From Metasolibacillus sp. (GTDB taxonomy: Bacteria > Bacillota > Bacilli > Bacillales_A > Planococcaceae): a DNA stretch of 64,000 bases. The DNA lies in contig NZ_JAMBIZ010000001.1 of the NCBI RefSeq assembly GCF_025291715.1, positions 124,001 through 188,000 on the forward strand. Direction: 5' to 3'. Numbering within the stretch: the first letter of the stretch is position 1; each line of letters begins with the position of its first letter. Of the stretch, positions 51,913-61,075 are shown in pieces. Below the pieces are notes generated by a model. That model was not told the DNA's origin, ran no database searches, and saw nothing but the letters and a program-made list of their open reading frames with translations. Position numbers and translations under genes: made by a program.

Positions 51913-52974
51913 ATGACACGTGAAAAAACGTACATATTTATCGATATTGAGGCTGCGCTAATTCGAGGACGACAATGCATCATTGAAATTGGTGCGGTTA
52001 AATGGCTGCCAAATGGTTCGCAGGAAACCTTTACGCAGCTTGTTCAGCCTTATAAATTTAAAAAATTAAATAAGCATATACAGAAACTAACAGGTATCAC
52101 AACAGAGGAGCTATTAACAGCCCCCTCCTTTAAAGAAGCAATTGCCAAATTTCAAGATTGGTGTGAGGGACAATATATATTGTTTACGTTCGGGGAGTTT
52201 GATCGCAAAGTGTTAGAGGAGGAAATGGAGCGTCATCGTTTAAGCAGTGATTTTTTATTTCCAATGGTAGATTATCAGCAAAAATATATGATTGCTCATG
52301 GTTTACGTGAACAGCCGAGCTTGCAAAAATTAATGACGGAGCTAGACTTAGAGGCGAGCACACAGCATCGTGCATTAGCTGATGCGGAAAGCTTGCAGCA
52401 AATTTTTGCAGCAACGAACGGCGAAGTGTTAATGGAAGGACAGCAAACAACCGATATGCTAATGCTGTTCACCTATTCCCGTCAGCTTGATGCCGAGTTT
52501 GATATGATAGTTTCCTATGTGCATTGTAAAGTACAAAAGGACCGCATTGACATCGTGCAACAGGCAACACATCGCGAAAGTCTGCCTTTCTCTGTTCAGG
52601 AAAAAGAGCAAGTAAATGAAAATGGCGAAGTGTATACGAAGCAATATATTAAAATGAAGCCTTCGCAAAAGCTACAAAGGACATTGCAGGAAATTAGTGT
52701 ACAATCCGTAGGGAAGGTTATTTTAACGTACGCAGGCTTAAAGTCAATTTCCAAATGGATGCGCCTACATCAATGTGTGATGCCAAAAACAGAAAATATG
52801 AAATGGCAAAGCTTGTTGAAGGAAGAGGAGCTAGCCATTGAAAAATTAATCGAAGTGCCAACAGTAAAGGTGTACGAAGAAAATATTTGTCAATTACTAA
52901 AAAAATATGAATATGTCATTATTGAGGAGTATAAAAAGCGCAATTTATTCCCAAAGGAAGTAGTTGGCATATAG
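51913..52974 (+). CDS. DEDDh-type 3'-5' exonuclease domain protein
   Basis: A protein of 353 residues. The N-terminal about 165 residues form an exonuclease domain: FIDIEAA (DxE), LTGITTEELL, FGEFDRKVLEEE (second Asp) and HRALADAE (H-x4-D), so all DEDDh residues are present. The C-terminal about 185 residues have no recognised domain. It may act in DNA or RNA turnover like KapD-related proteins. GTAGGTGG precedes the ATG. The CoA kinase gene follows by 16 bases, so an operon is likely. Confidence 0.8.
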   Translation: MTREKTYIFIDIEAALIRGRQCIIEIGAVKWLPNGSQETFTQLVQPYKFKKLNKHIQKLTGITTEELLTAPSFKEAIAKFQDWCEGQYILFTFGEFDRKVLEEEMERHRLSSDFLFPMVDYQQKYMIAHGLREQPSLQKLMTELDLEASTQHRALADAESLQQIFAATNGEVLMEGQQTTDMLMLFTYSRQLDAEFDMIVSYVHCKVQKDRIDIVQQATHRESLPFSVQEKEQVNENGEVYTKQYIKMKPSQKLQRTLQEISVQSVGKVILTYAGLKSISKWMRLHQCVMPKTENMKWQSLLKEEELAIEKLIEVPTVKVYEENICQLLKKYEYVIIEEYKKRNLFPKEVVGI

Positions 52975-52990
52975 TTTAAAGGGGATTATT

Positions 52991-53818
52991 ATGTTGAAGT
53001 CGATAGGCATCGATGCAGGGGGAACATTAACGAAAATTGCTTATGTCAATGAGCATGACCAACTAATAGTAGAAAGTTTCCCGTCAAATGATTTACAGCT
53101 GGTTAAAGAGTGGCTCAAGCAGCACCCAGCAGTTGAAGAAATTGGACTAACTGGTGGACGTACAGAGCAGCTACGCGAACAGCTAGAAACAATGAAGTCG
53201 ATTGAATATATTGTCGAATTTGAAGCAACATTAAAAGGTGTGCGCTATTTACTGATGCGTGAAGGCTATCAAATTGATGATGCCATTATTACAAATATCG
53301 GTACAGGCACATCAATTCATTATATGAACAATGGGCAGCATATACGTGTAGGTGGCACAGGTGTCGGAGGGGGCACATTAGTAGGGCTTGCAGCACTGTT
53401 AACTGGCTGTAGCGATTTCAATAAAATTAAGCAGCTTGCCTCAAAGGGTGTACGTGAAAATATCGATTTGCTTGTGCGCGATATTTATCAAGGCATGGAT
53501 ACACCAATTGCAGGAGACCTAACAGCGAGCAATTTTGGTAAGGTTGGGATTACGGCGCATACAGAGCATCCACAGGAGGATGTGCTAGCAACGGTGCAAG
53601 GGCTTGTTGGTGAAGTCATCACAACGCTTAGCATTCAATTTGCAGAGCAAAAAGAAACGTCACATATCGTTTATATTGGCTCAACACTCGCAGACAATGC
53701 CGATTTACAAAAGGTCATTGCCAACTACACGATTTTGAAAAAGCATAAGCCGATTTTTTTACAAGATCGTGGCTTTGCGGGGGCAGTTGGAGCGTTGTTA
53801 AATGTAGGTCGAAAATAA
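52991..53818 (+). CDS. coaW: Type II pantothenate kinase
   Basis: A protein of 275 residues catalysing the first step of CoA synthesis, of the staphylococcal CoaW type that is insensitive to CoA feedback. Motifs: GIDAGGTLTKIAYV, LTGGRTEQL, FEATLKGVRYLL with the catalytic Glu, TNIGTGTSIHY, GGTGVGGGTLVGL and YIGSTLADN. The start is the ATG at 52991 after AAAGGGGA; frames further upstream read through the end of the exonuclease gene. Confidence 0.92.
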   Translation: MLKSIGIDAGGTLTKIAYVNEHDQLIVESFPSNDLQLVKEWLKQHPAVEEIGLTGGRTEQLREQLETMKSIEYIVEFEATLKGVRYLLMREGYQIDDAIITNIGTGTSIHYMNNGQHIRVGGTGVGGGTLVGLAALLTGCSDFNKIKQLASKGVRENIDLLVRDIYQGMDTPIAGDLTASNFGKVGITAHTEHPQEDVLATVQGLVGEVITTLSIQFAEQKETSHIVYIGSTLADNADLQKVIANYTILKKHKPIFLQDRGFAGAVGALLNVGRK

Positions 53819-53850
53819 AAAAGATGTTTGGTGCGCCAAACATCTTTTTT
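53818..53850. terminator. Bidirectional terminator coaW / chrA
   Basis: AAAAGATGTTTGG pairs with CCAAACATCTTTT, with A and T runs on the two sides. Confidence 0.85.
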
Positions 53851-53857
53851 GATTTGT

Positions 53858-55039
53858 TCACAACAATAGCATGCCACCAAGCATACCAGCTATGACGATG
53901 CTCCAAGGCGGTAGCTTAAAATAAGCTAGCATGCTAAATAGCAGCGCTGCAAAGGCAAAATCAATCGCTTGCGTAACGGTGCTCGTCCAAATCGGCTGAT
54001 AAAAGGCAGCAATCAAAATACCAACGACCGCTGCATTGACACCCATCAATGCACCTTGAATAGAAGCATACTGACGGAGAGATGCCCAAAAAGGCAGTGC
54101 TCCTAAAATTAATAGAAACGCAGGCAAAAAAATCGCCACTGTTGCGAGGAGACCGCCTTGCCAGCCATCCATTACTGCGCCTAAATATGCCGCAAACGTA
54201 AATAATGGACCGGGAACGGCTTGTGCTGCGCCGTATCCTGCAAGAAAGGCTTCACTACTAAGCAAATGTGTTGCAACAAACTCCTTCTCAAGCAATGGCA
54301 GGACGACATGTCCACCACCAAAAACGAGCGAGCCCGCACGATAAAAACGGTCAAACATTGCAATCCACTGTAAGGAAGTGACTTCCCTTAGAAACGGCAG
54401 CAGTGCAAATAAGCTAAAAAATAACGTTAAGCAAAAAATACCAAGCTTTTTTGAAATGACAAAGGGTGTATGTACAGGATGCGTCTGCATCGTCTGTTTG
54501 CGATAAATAAAGTAACCAATTACACCAGCTAATGCAATGACAGTAATTTGTGTGTATGCTGTTTGCCATAATAAAGTGATGATCAGTGCCAATAAGGCGA
54601 TTGCTTTGCGTTTGATATCAGGCGTTAAATTTTGTGCCATGCCTAAAATCGCATGTGCTACGATGGCGACAGCTACTAGCTTCAAACCTTGTAGCCAGCC
54701 AGCCTCAGCAATAGGCAGTCCTTGTAAAACAAGCGCAAAAAGTATGAGTGCTAGAACAGACGGAAATGTGAAGCCTAGAAATGAAACGATGCCACCTAAA
54801 ACACCGCCTCGTGCAACACCAATGCCAATGCCAACTTGACTGCTGGCAGGGCCTGGAAGAAATTGCGCTAATGCTACTAAATCCGCATAGCTTTTTTCAT
54901 CCATCCATTTTCTTCTGCGAATATATTCCTCATGAAAATAGCCTAAATGTGCTGTAGGGCCGCCAAAGGAAGTAAAGCCTAATTTGGTGGAAACAATAAA
55001 AATTTCAAATAATGACTGCTTGTTTGTTTGATTTGCCAT
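53858..55039 (-). CDS. chrA: Chromate transporter, CHR family (two-domain)
   Basis: Membrane protein of 393 residues with about ten to twelve helices in two homologous halves. The first half carries GFTSFGGPTAHLGYFHEEY and AQFLPGPASSQVGIGIG, the second FGGGHVVLPLLEKEFV and GYGAAQAVPGPLFTFAAYLG. The family exports chromate or imports it as a sulfate analogue, and gives resistance in some bacteria. No chromate regulator is adjacent. AGGAG lies 8 bases before the ATG. Confidence 0.93.
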   Translation of the reverse strand: MANQTNKQSLFEIFIVSTKLGFTSFGGPTAHLGYFHEEYIRRRKWMDEKSYADLVALAQFLPGPASSQVGIGIGVARGGVLGGIVSFLGFTFPSVLALILFALVLQGLPIAEAGWLQGLKLVAVAIVAHAILGMAQNLTPDIKRKAIALLALIITLLWQTAYTQITVIALAGVIGYFIYRKQTMQTHPVHTPFVISKKLGIFCLTLFFSLFALLPFLREVTSLQWIAMFDRFYRAGSLVFGGGHVVLPLLEKEFVATHLLSSEAFLAGYGAAQAVPGPLFTFAAYLGAVMDGWQGGLLATVAIFLPAFLLILGALPFWASLRQYASIQGALMGVNAAVVGILIAAFYQPIWTSTVTQAIDFAFAALLFSMLAYFKLPPWSIVIAGMLGGMLLL

Positions 55040-55139
55040 GTTGTATCTCCTAAAATGTAGTTGCTTATAAAGTTAGCACAATGCAATAGCGAGGTTCTAG
55101 CGAATTCAATATTTTTTACAAAACCTTTACATTTAATTG

Positions 55140-55535
55140 TTAGCGTTTTTCCTTTTTTTGAATCGCCTCACGTGCAAGGGCGTCTGCTGCGCGATTTTCT
55201 TTTTCTGGAATCCATTTAATGAAAAACAGCTCAAATTGCTCGATTAAGGTTAAAGCCTGTGCTAAAAAAGGCTTGAATTCTTCATTTTTAACGTAGGCTT
55301 TTTCAATTGAGGCAACGACGATTTTAGAGTCAGAGCGCAAGGATATCAATGTAGCGCCAAGCTTTTTGGCTTCCTCTAGGCCGCGCACAAGTGCGGTAAA
55401 TTCCGCAATATGATTATTTGTCTCGCCGATATACTCACTTATTTGAAGGTGATGACCTTCGCCTTTAATAAATAGACCAATACCACTGGGTCCTGGATTG
55501 CCAGCACTTGCGCCATCAATATAAATTTCTAACAT
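55140..55535 (-). CDS. RNase H-like protein (RnhA family, YpdQ-like)
   Basis: A protein of 131 residues. The RNase HI active-site residues are present: Asp in YIDGASAGNPGPSG, Glu in HIAEFTAL, Asp in RSDSK and the last Asp in RAADALA. It lacks the N-terminal hybrid-binding domain of RnhA-fusion types. It is divergent from a zinc-finger gene that looks like B. subtilis ypeQ; ypdQ and ypeQ are neighbours in B. subtilis as I recall. GGAGGG precedes the ATG. Confidence 0.85.
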   Translation of the reverse strand: MLEIYIDGASAGNPGPSGIGLFIKGEGHHLQISEYIGETNNHIAEFTALVRGLEEAKKLGATLISLRSDSKIVVASIEKAYVKNEEFKPFLAQALTLIEQFELFFIKWIPEKENRAADALAREAIQKKEKR

Positions 55536-55645
55536 CGAAACCCTCCTTTTCTTTCTCTATTATAAGCGTAAAACAGCTTGCAATGGACAAAATAATTTGT
55601 AGCACAGTATAATAAAGAAATGTGAAAATCAAAGGGGGAGCAGAT

Positions 55646-55837
55646 TTGAATAAAGTGTCTGTTATGCAGGAAATTGACTTTATTACGGATACGTACTGTG
55701 TCGACTGCCCTGTGATACGAGATTTGCGACAAAAGCGTGGCAAGCCAGGTGCACATAAATTTTGCATCCAATCCTGTACGGTTGGAGAGCAGCTACAATT
55801 TTTAGGGCGAGAATTAATGAAGGTCAGCGATAAATAA
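55646..55837 (+). CDS. Small zinc-finger protein (YpeQ-like)
   Basis: A protein of 63 residues with four or five cysteines: TYCVDCPV and FCIQSCTVGEQL. The start is TTG at 55646, 6 bases after AGGGGGA; this gives MNKVSVMQEIDFITDTYC, as in relatives. A frame from 55622 lacks a site. Function unknown; a zinc-binding fold is inferred from the CxxC and CxxxC pairs. It is divergent from the RNase H-like gene. Confidence 0.75.
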   Translation: MNKVSVMQEIDFITDTYCVDCPVIRDLRQKRGKPGAHKFCIQSCTVGEQLQFLGRELMKVSDK

Positions 55838-55870
55838 AAGGAGACAGCCGAGGCTATCTCCTTATTTTTT
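55838..55870. terminator. Bidirectional terminator
   Basis: AAGGAGA-AGCC pairs with GGCT-TCTCCTT, followed by TTTTTT on the plus strand; it separates the zinc-finger gene from the converging SEC-C gene. Confidence 0.75.
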
Positions 55871-56837
55871 ATGCAGTCGCCAGCTGGTAAGCAAGCATAT
55901 CTTGATAATATTTGTTCAGCGATGCTGCGGAAATGCCAAAATGCTCCGCAATTTCCTTTACCGTAAAGGAGGCTTCAAATAACGAGCGCTCCTGACCGAA
56001 ACGGATAGCACCTGCGGCAATTGCGGCAGCTTTACGCGCTGCTGGTTGCTGCTCAATTAAATAATCCTCTACAATAGGAATTAATTGCTCCTCATTCAGT
56101 GCATGCTGCTGTAAAAACTGCTTTACTTGTGTCAGCACATCTGCTTCAAATGATGTAAATTCCTCTCCTGCATAACCATTCTCTACAAGCAGTTGCCAAA
56201 AGGCCAAATGATTTTCTGTCGCTTTTTCAACAGATGGGTAATCTGCTGCGAATTTTTGGAAAACTTTAGCGTATTCACTAGAGAAGAAAATCAATGTTGA
56301 AACAGCTAGGAAATGGTCTTCCTGCTCTGAGCCATCTGGTAATAAAAATGTAAAGATTTGCATCTCTTCAGGAATTGGCTTATTATTTTCGCGACGAATT
56401 TTTACGTTTTCCTTTGTAATTGCGTGTGTCGCATGGATATACTGTTCATCTATATGAGAAATCGCACCGATAAACATGGCAGGCGATGTCCATTTTTCTA
56501 ATAAGCGAGCCGTTGCAGGACGGACCGTTTTTTTGCTTACTTTCTTCAAATAGCCTGTCCAAATATCAGGTCTTACATGGAAGAAAAATTCGTCTAAAGC
56601 AACCGCTTCAATTAGCTCTTTTTGTAGATGTGCTTGTAGCTTAGGGCTCCACGCTTGTACAAGCTCGATATATTGTCCAATATCTTTACGTTGAGGATAG
56701 GCTTCATAAAAGCTCTGTAAAATCGTTTCAATTTCTTCATTAAATAGTGAAGCTGAAGTGATTTGTGCTTTTCCCTCACAGCATTTTTTATATTTTTTGC
56801 CGCTACCACAAAGGCATGGATCATTACGTCCGATCAT
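55869..56837 (-). CDS. SEC-C motif protein with C-terminal helix-turn-helix-like segment
   Basis: A protein of 322 residues. The SEC-C zinc motif is at the very N-terminus (GRNDPCLCGSGKKYKKCC, residues about 3-20), the same motif that ends SecA. The middle about 230 residues are helical without a recognised domain. The last about 40 residues (FTVKEIAEHFGISAASLNKY) look like a helix-turn-helix. The combination suggests a zinc-stabilised nucleic-acid- or ribosome-associated protein; its role is unknown. The gene appears monocistronic. Confidence 0.75.
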   Translation of the reverse strand: MIGRNDPCLCGSGKKYKKCCEGKAQITSASLFNEEIETILQSFYEAYPQRKDIGQYIELVQAWSPKLQAHLQKELIEAVALDEFFFHVRPDIWTGYLKKVSKKTVRPATARLLEKWTSPAMFIGAISHIDEQYIHATHAITKENVKIRRENNKPIPEEMQIFTFLLPDGSEQEDHFLAVSTLIFFSSEYAKVFQKFAADYPSVEKATENHLAFWQLLVENGYAGEEFTSFEADVLTQVKQFLQQHALNEEQLIPIVEDYLIEQQPAARKAAAIAAGAIRFGQERSLFEASFTVKEIAEHFGISAASLNKYYQDMLAYQLATA

Positions 56838-57038
56838 TTTAATAACACGTCCTTTATATATTGTTTCATATACACGAATAGAAAAATCACATATTCTATC
56901 ATACCGCGTGTTGCATTACTTGAAAACTGATTATATATTTCGAACTGTCAGAATAAGGCGCGCCTATTGTTAGTATATTCCTAGATGGTAAAAAGTAGAA
57001 CAAAAAAGTTGCCAGAAAAAAATTTCTGACAACAATCT

Positions 57039-57938
57039 TTAATAGGTATTTTCCTCTATTGCTTGCTCGCGAACAAAGCGTAGCTGGTAAAATTGCTCTA
57101 ATTGGGCAACTAAATTTCCCGCTAAAATAAAAGTGCCACCGATGATTAATTGTATTGTTACCACTTCCCCTAAGAAAAGTAGGGCAAACATCGCAGCGAA
57201 AATCGGCTCTAATGAGAAGATTAAGCCTGTATGTGTAGGCGATGTATATTTTTGTGCAACAGATTGCCCGATAAAGCAAAATGCGCTACAAATAATGCCA
57301 AGACCTAAAATCGCAATCCAACCAGATGTTGTTGTTGGAATTTGTGGGACCTCGAAAAATAAACAGAACACTGCACCGAAAAGTCCAGCAAAGCCTAATT
57401 GGTAAACACCGTAGGCAATCGAATCTACATTTTTTGTGAATTTGCTATTTAAAATTAAATAAATTGTGTAACAAATCGCTGCAATCGCCATTAAAATATC
57501 GCCGATTTGGAATGACATAGACCCTTTCAACGTTAAAACAGAAATACCAATCATTGTCATCACGATAGCGAACATGACAGCGCGTGAAGGCAGCTTTTTA
57601 TCTAAAATGCTCACAAAAATGGGTACAAGTACAACTGTTAAGCTTAAAATAAATCCTGCATTTGATGCTGAAGTCGTTTGCAAACCGAATAATGATAATG
57701 AAAAAACAACGAATAACAGAAAGCCTTGAATACTTGCATAAAAACACGTTTGTTTGTTTATTTTCAACATTTTTTGATAAAAAATAAGCCCAGCTACTGC
57801 AAATGCAATAAGGCATCTGAGCGCAACAATATTGTATGTTTCAAGCGCATCCAACCCCATGACCATGAACGTATAGGATAATCCCCAAAACATTGTCACA
57901 ATCACCATTAATATATTTGCTTTACTTTGTATGCTCAA
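57039..57938 (-). CDS. DMT-superfamily (EamA) transporter
   Basis: Membrane protein of about 299 residues with ten helices in two EamA halves (FWGLSYTFMVMGLDALE in the first, CFIGQSVAQKYTSPTHTGLI and LEPIFAAMFALLFLGE in the second). The family exports amino acids or metabolites. I prefer the TTG start at 57938, 5 bases after GGGGTGA; GTG at 57947 is an alternative. It is divergent from a LysR gene that probably controls it. Confidence 0.85.
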   Translation of the reverse strand: MSIQSKANILMVIVTMFWGLSYTFMVMGLDALETYNIVALRCLIAFAVAGLIFYQKMLKINKQTCFYASIQGFLLFVVFSLSLFGLQTTSASNAGFILSLTVVLVPIFVSILDKKLPSRAVMFAIVMTMIGISVLTLKGSMSFQIGDILMAIAAICYTIYLILNSKFTKNVDSIAYGVYQLGFAGLFGAVFCLFFEVPQIPTTTSGWIAILGLGIICSAFCFIGQSVAQKYTSPTHTGLIFSLEPIFAAMFALLFLGEVVTIQLIIGGTFILAGNLVAQLEQFYQLRFVREQAIEENTY

Positions 57939-58023
57939 AACATTCACCCCATCCAATAGTGCTCTAAAAAACAATATAAACGGTGCTTTACGATTAGTAA
58001 AACGAATGTTTATAATAGGTAAT

Positions 58024-58038
58024 ATGAAAAGTTTTCAT
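58024..58038. promoter_or_regulatory. LysR-type operator palindrome
   Basis: ATGAAAAGTTTTCAT is a perfect palindrome about one central base and contains T-N11-A, the LysR-family binding pattern. It lies between the divergent transporter and LysR genes. Confidence 0.5.
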
Positions 58039-58172
58039 GTATAAAATAAAGATGATTGTTCCCGATTTTAGAGAGGGTATTGCCTATTATTTTGCTTTTA
58101 CAGCAATATAGAAGGTTGAAATTGTAATTGATTTCTGCTACCAAATGATTTGAAAATTTGAAGGAGGCTGCT

Positions 58173-59063
58173 ATGAGCTTAGTAAAATATGAGATTTTAA
58201 GTAAGGTGGCGGAGGTGCAAAGCTTTACAGAGGCGGCACAGCTACTTGGTTTAACGCAATCTGCTGTGAGCCATGCAGTATCAAGCCTGGAAAAGGAATT
58301 TGGCTTTGCTTTAATTCACCGCAATCGCAATGGTGTGAGGCTGACAACGGAAGGACAGACGATGCTCTTGGCAATGCGTCAAGTGCTGCAGGCGGAGGAG
58401 CTGCTACAGCAGGAGGCAGCAAAAATTGTTGGTGTGACGAAGGGAACAGTGCGAATTGGGCTAATCTCAAGTATTTCCACACAATGGATGCCAAATATTA
58501 TTCATTCGCTTGACGGCCAGTATCCGGGCATTAAAATTGAGCTACGTGAGGGCGATTATTATGAAATCGAGCAATGGTTGATTAATGGAGAAATCGACTG
58601 TGGTTTTTTAAATAGAACGAGCTCTAAGCAATTTAATTTCATGCCATTAAAAAAAGATTATTTATTTTGTATCGTATCTTCTAAAAGTCACCTTTATAAT
58701 AAAGAGGAGATTGATTTATTTGAAATTGCGCAGGAGCCATTTATTATGCCCTCGTATCGAGGTATGAACGATGTGGTAGCGACATTTGAAAAGCATGATA
58801 TTAAGCCGAATATTCGCTTTGAGCTGTTTGATGACTGGGGCATTATGTCGATGGTTGGGCATCATGTTGGCGTGTCAATTTTACCGAAGCTTGTGTTGTC
58901 ACAGCTACCAGAAAATGTGCGCGTCATTCCATTGAAGCAGAAGAGCTTTCGAACGATTGGCTTAGCAACGAAGCAAACGTTGTCACCAGCAGCGCAAAAA
59001 TTTGTAGAAGTGTTACAGCAATGGCTAGAGGAAAATGAGGAAGATTTAACAGCTAGGAAATAA
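58173..59063 (+). CDS. LysR-family transcriptional regulator
   Basis: A protein of 296 residues. N-terminal winged helix (FTEAAQLLGLTQSAVSHAVS then LEKEFGFALIHRNRNGVRLT), and a periplasmic-binding-like effector domain from about 90. It is divergent from an EamA transporter with a T-N11-A palindrome between, the usual arrangement for control of an exporter. The start is the ATG at 58173 after GGAGG. The effector is unknown. Three further genes follow closely and are probably cotranscribed. Confidence 0.9.
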   Translation: MSLVKYEILSKVAEVQSFTEAAQLLGLTQSAVSHAVSSLEKEFGFALIHRNRNGVRLTTEGQTMLLAMRQVLQAEELLQQEAAKIVGVTKGTVRIGLISSISTQWMPNIIHSLDGQYPGIKIELREGDYYEIEQWLINGEIDCGFLNRTSSKQFNFMPLKKDYLFCIVSSKSHLYNKEEIDLFEIAQEPFIMPSYRGMNDVVATFEKHDIKPNIRFELFDDWGIMSMVGHHVGVSILPKLVLSQLPENVRVIPLKQKSFRTIGLATKQTLSPAAQKFVEVLQQWLEENEEDLTARK

Positions 59064-59075
59064 GGGGAGAACAAT

Positions 59076-59756
59076 ATGCTACAAGGGAAAAAAATTGTCA
59101 TTACAAGCGGAGGTACGCTGGAGAAATGGGATGACGTACGTGCGCATACGAATTTATCAAAAGGCATCATGGGATGCTATTTAGCGGAGGATGCATTAAA
59201 CTTAGGTGCAGAGGTCATTTATATGCATGGTTATTTCGCACAATTGCCTGAGCGCATTGCAGAAATGCGAAAAATTGGCTTTGAGGGCATTGAAGATTTG
59301 GCGCAAAAGCTGCAACAGCTTTTACAGGAGGAGCATATTGATATCGTCATTATGGCGGTGGCAGGCTCTGACTGGCTTGTGGACAAAGTGTTTGACCAGG
59401 CAGGGAACCCGCTTGCGGCTGGTGGCAAAATGTCATCGGATGAGCCACCAACAATTCGCTTTAAAAAAGCACCAAAAATATTGCCGCAAATTAAAGCATG
59501 GGCACCAAATGTAACATTAGTTGGCTTCAAGCTAGAAGCAACAACAGACCCGCAATATTTAATTGATCGTGCAAGGCTGCGCATGCAAACATCGCAGGCG
59601 CAATATACTGTAGCAAATAGCTCTGAGTCATTGTATGGCAATAATGCACTGCATTTAATCGTTCATCAAGATGGACAAGTAATAGAGGCAAATGGAAAAA
59701 AGGAAGCGAGTAAAAAGCTTATGCAATTATTAGGGGGACAAGCAGATGGCGAGTGA
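59076..59756 (+). CDS. coaB: Phosphopantothenate-cysteine ligase (CoaB)-like, stand-alone
   Basis: A protein of 226 residues matching the CoaB half of CoaBC: IVITSGGTLEKWDDVRAHTNLSKG (nucleotide loop), MAVAGSDW, TLVGFKLE and VANSS. It would join cysteine to 4'-phosphopantothenate. Most Bacillales have a fused CoaBC; a separate CoaB is known in some Firmicutes such as streptococci. Whether a fused coaBC also exists in this genome cannot be seen. It follows the LysR gene by 12 bases and overlaps the next gene by 11. Confidence 0.8.
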   Translation: MLQGKKIVITSGGTLEKWDDVRAHTNLSKGIMGCYLAEDALNLGAEVIYMHGYFAQLPERIAEMRKIGFEGIEDLAQKLQQLLQEEHIDIVIMAVAGSDWLVDKVFDQAGNPLAAGGKMSSDEPPTIRFKKAPKILPQIKAWAPNVTLVGFKLEATTDPQYLIDRARLRMQTSQAQYTVANSSESLYGNNALHLIVHQDGQVIEANGKKEASKKLMQLLGGQADGE

Positions 59757-60222
59757 GCGCGTACAGGCATATTTTCAAAAGCTGCACTATGCTGCACATA
59801 TTTTAACATTTGCAGAGTCAACGGCAACGGTGGAGCAGGCAGCAAATGCTTTGCAAGTTGTGCCAGGACGCATTGCAAAAACATTAGCTTTTGCTGCAGC
59901 AGACGGCTCCACATTTTTAGTTGTAGCAGCTGGGGATGCAAAAATTGATAATGCAGCGTTTAAGTCGACCTTTCAGGTAAAAGCAAAAATGCTTAGCCCT
60001 GAAGAGGTGCTTGCGCATACAGGACATCCAGTTGGTGGTGTTTGCCCATTTGGCTTAGCGACAGCTATGCCTGTTTTTTTAGATGTTTCGCTACAGCGCT
60101 TTCAAACGGTGTTTCCAGCGTGTGGTACGGCGAATTCAGCAATCGAATTAACATGCGAACAGCTAATGCAGTTTGCTGCTGCAAAAGAGTGGGTAAGTGT
60201 GTGCAAAGCTTGGCAAAAGTAA
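59746..60222 (+). CDS. YbaK/EbsC-family aminoacyl-tRNA deacylase
   Basis: A protein of 158 residues. The family lysine is in VPGRIAKTLAF; GVCPFGL and the C-terminal GTANSAIELT match the YbaK fold, which hydrolyses misacylated tRNA (Cys-tRNAPro in E. coli YbaK). It overlaps the CoaB-like gene by 11 bases and is followed by a VOC-family gene after 13 bases. The specific tRNA substrate is unknown. Confidence 0.9.
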   Translation: MASERVQAYFQKLHYAAHILTFAESTATVEQAANALQVVPGRIAKTLAFAAADGSTFLVVAAGDAKIDNAAFKSTFQVKAKMLSPEEVLAHTGHPVGGVCPFGLATAMPVFLDVSLQRFQTVFPACGTANSAIELTCEQLMQFAAAKEWVSVCKAWQK

Positions 60223-60235
60223 AGGGGGAATAAAG

Positions 60236-61036
60236 ATGTACGAACTAGATCATATCGTTCATTTTGTCAGAAAGCCTGAAAAAACGATGGAAGAGATGAA
60301 GACACATGGCTTCCATGTAGTGCAAGGCGGTCAGCATGAAATATGGGGCACGTATAATACGTTAAGCTATTTTGATTTAACATATATTGAATGGATTGGC
60401 ATTAACGATGAGGCACAGTTTACGATTGCAGCAAGTCAACCATATACATTACATGAAACGTATGCGAAAAAAGGGCGAGAAAATGGCTTTGCGCGCATCG
60501 CGATTCGCACAACAACGATTGAGCAAGATGCACAAATGTTTCGTCACGCTGGCTTAGAGGTGCACGGACCAGAGCATTTTTCACGCACACGACCAGACGG
60601 CAGTGTTGTGCGCTGGCAGCTCCTACATATTGGACATCCAGAGCAGCGCTTAGATTTCCCATTTTTTATTCAATGGGAGGCTGAGGAAGAGGCGCGACAT
60701 GCTGAATACAAGGCACTGAATATTATTGCACCACACCCAAAAGGTGATTTAAAGCTTACTGAAGTGATTTATTTCGTCAATCGCCTTGATTATATGAAGC
60801 AGCTGCAAAAGCTAGGTAAGCTAAAGGCAGAGGAGCATTTTGATGAAAAGCTTAATGCGATGAAATATACATTATATTTACCAAACGCAAAAATTATTTG
60901 CTACTGTGCGCAAGGAGAAGGCGAGATTTGGGATGCAATTTTAGCGGAGGGGTTAGGCATCCATGCAGTTGTATTTGAAGGTGCCTCACAGCCAGAAACG
61001 ATTGTTTGTGAAAATGCGACCTATATTTTGAAATAA
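60236..61036 (+). CDS. VOC-family (glyoxalase-like) protein
   Basis: A protein of 266 residues with two VOC modules. The N-terminal one opens YELDHIVHFV and has the usual metal-ligand His position; IEWIGIND and LLHIGHPEQRLDFPFFIQWE are conserved in the glyoxalase-like domain of this class. Substrate unknown. The start is the ATG at 60236 after AAAGGGGG; the longer frame reads through the end of the deacylase gene. Last gene of the LysR-CoaB-YbaK-VOC group. Confidence 0.8.
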   Translation: MYELDHIVHFVRKPEKTMEEMKTHGFHVVQGGQHEIWGTYNTLSYFDLTYIEWIGINDEAQFTIAASQPYTLHETYAKKGRENGFARIAIRTTTIEQDAQMFRHAGLEVHGPEHFSRTRPDGSVVRWQLLHIGHPEQRLDFPFFIQWEAEEEARHAEYKALNIIAPHPKGDLKLTEVIYFVNRLDYMKQLQKLGKLKAEEHFDEKLNAMKYTLYLPNAKIICYCAQGEGEIWDAILAEGLGIHAVVFEGASQPETIVCENATYILK

Positions 61037-61040
61037 AAAA

Positions 61041-61075
61041 GAGGGCTACCTAGACATAGGCAGCCCCAGTTTTTT
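61041..61075. terminator. Bidirectional terminator
   Basis: GGGCTACCTA pairs with TAGGCAGCCC, flanked by A and T runs. It ends both the VOC gene group and the converging cold-shock gene. Confidence 0.85.
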
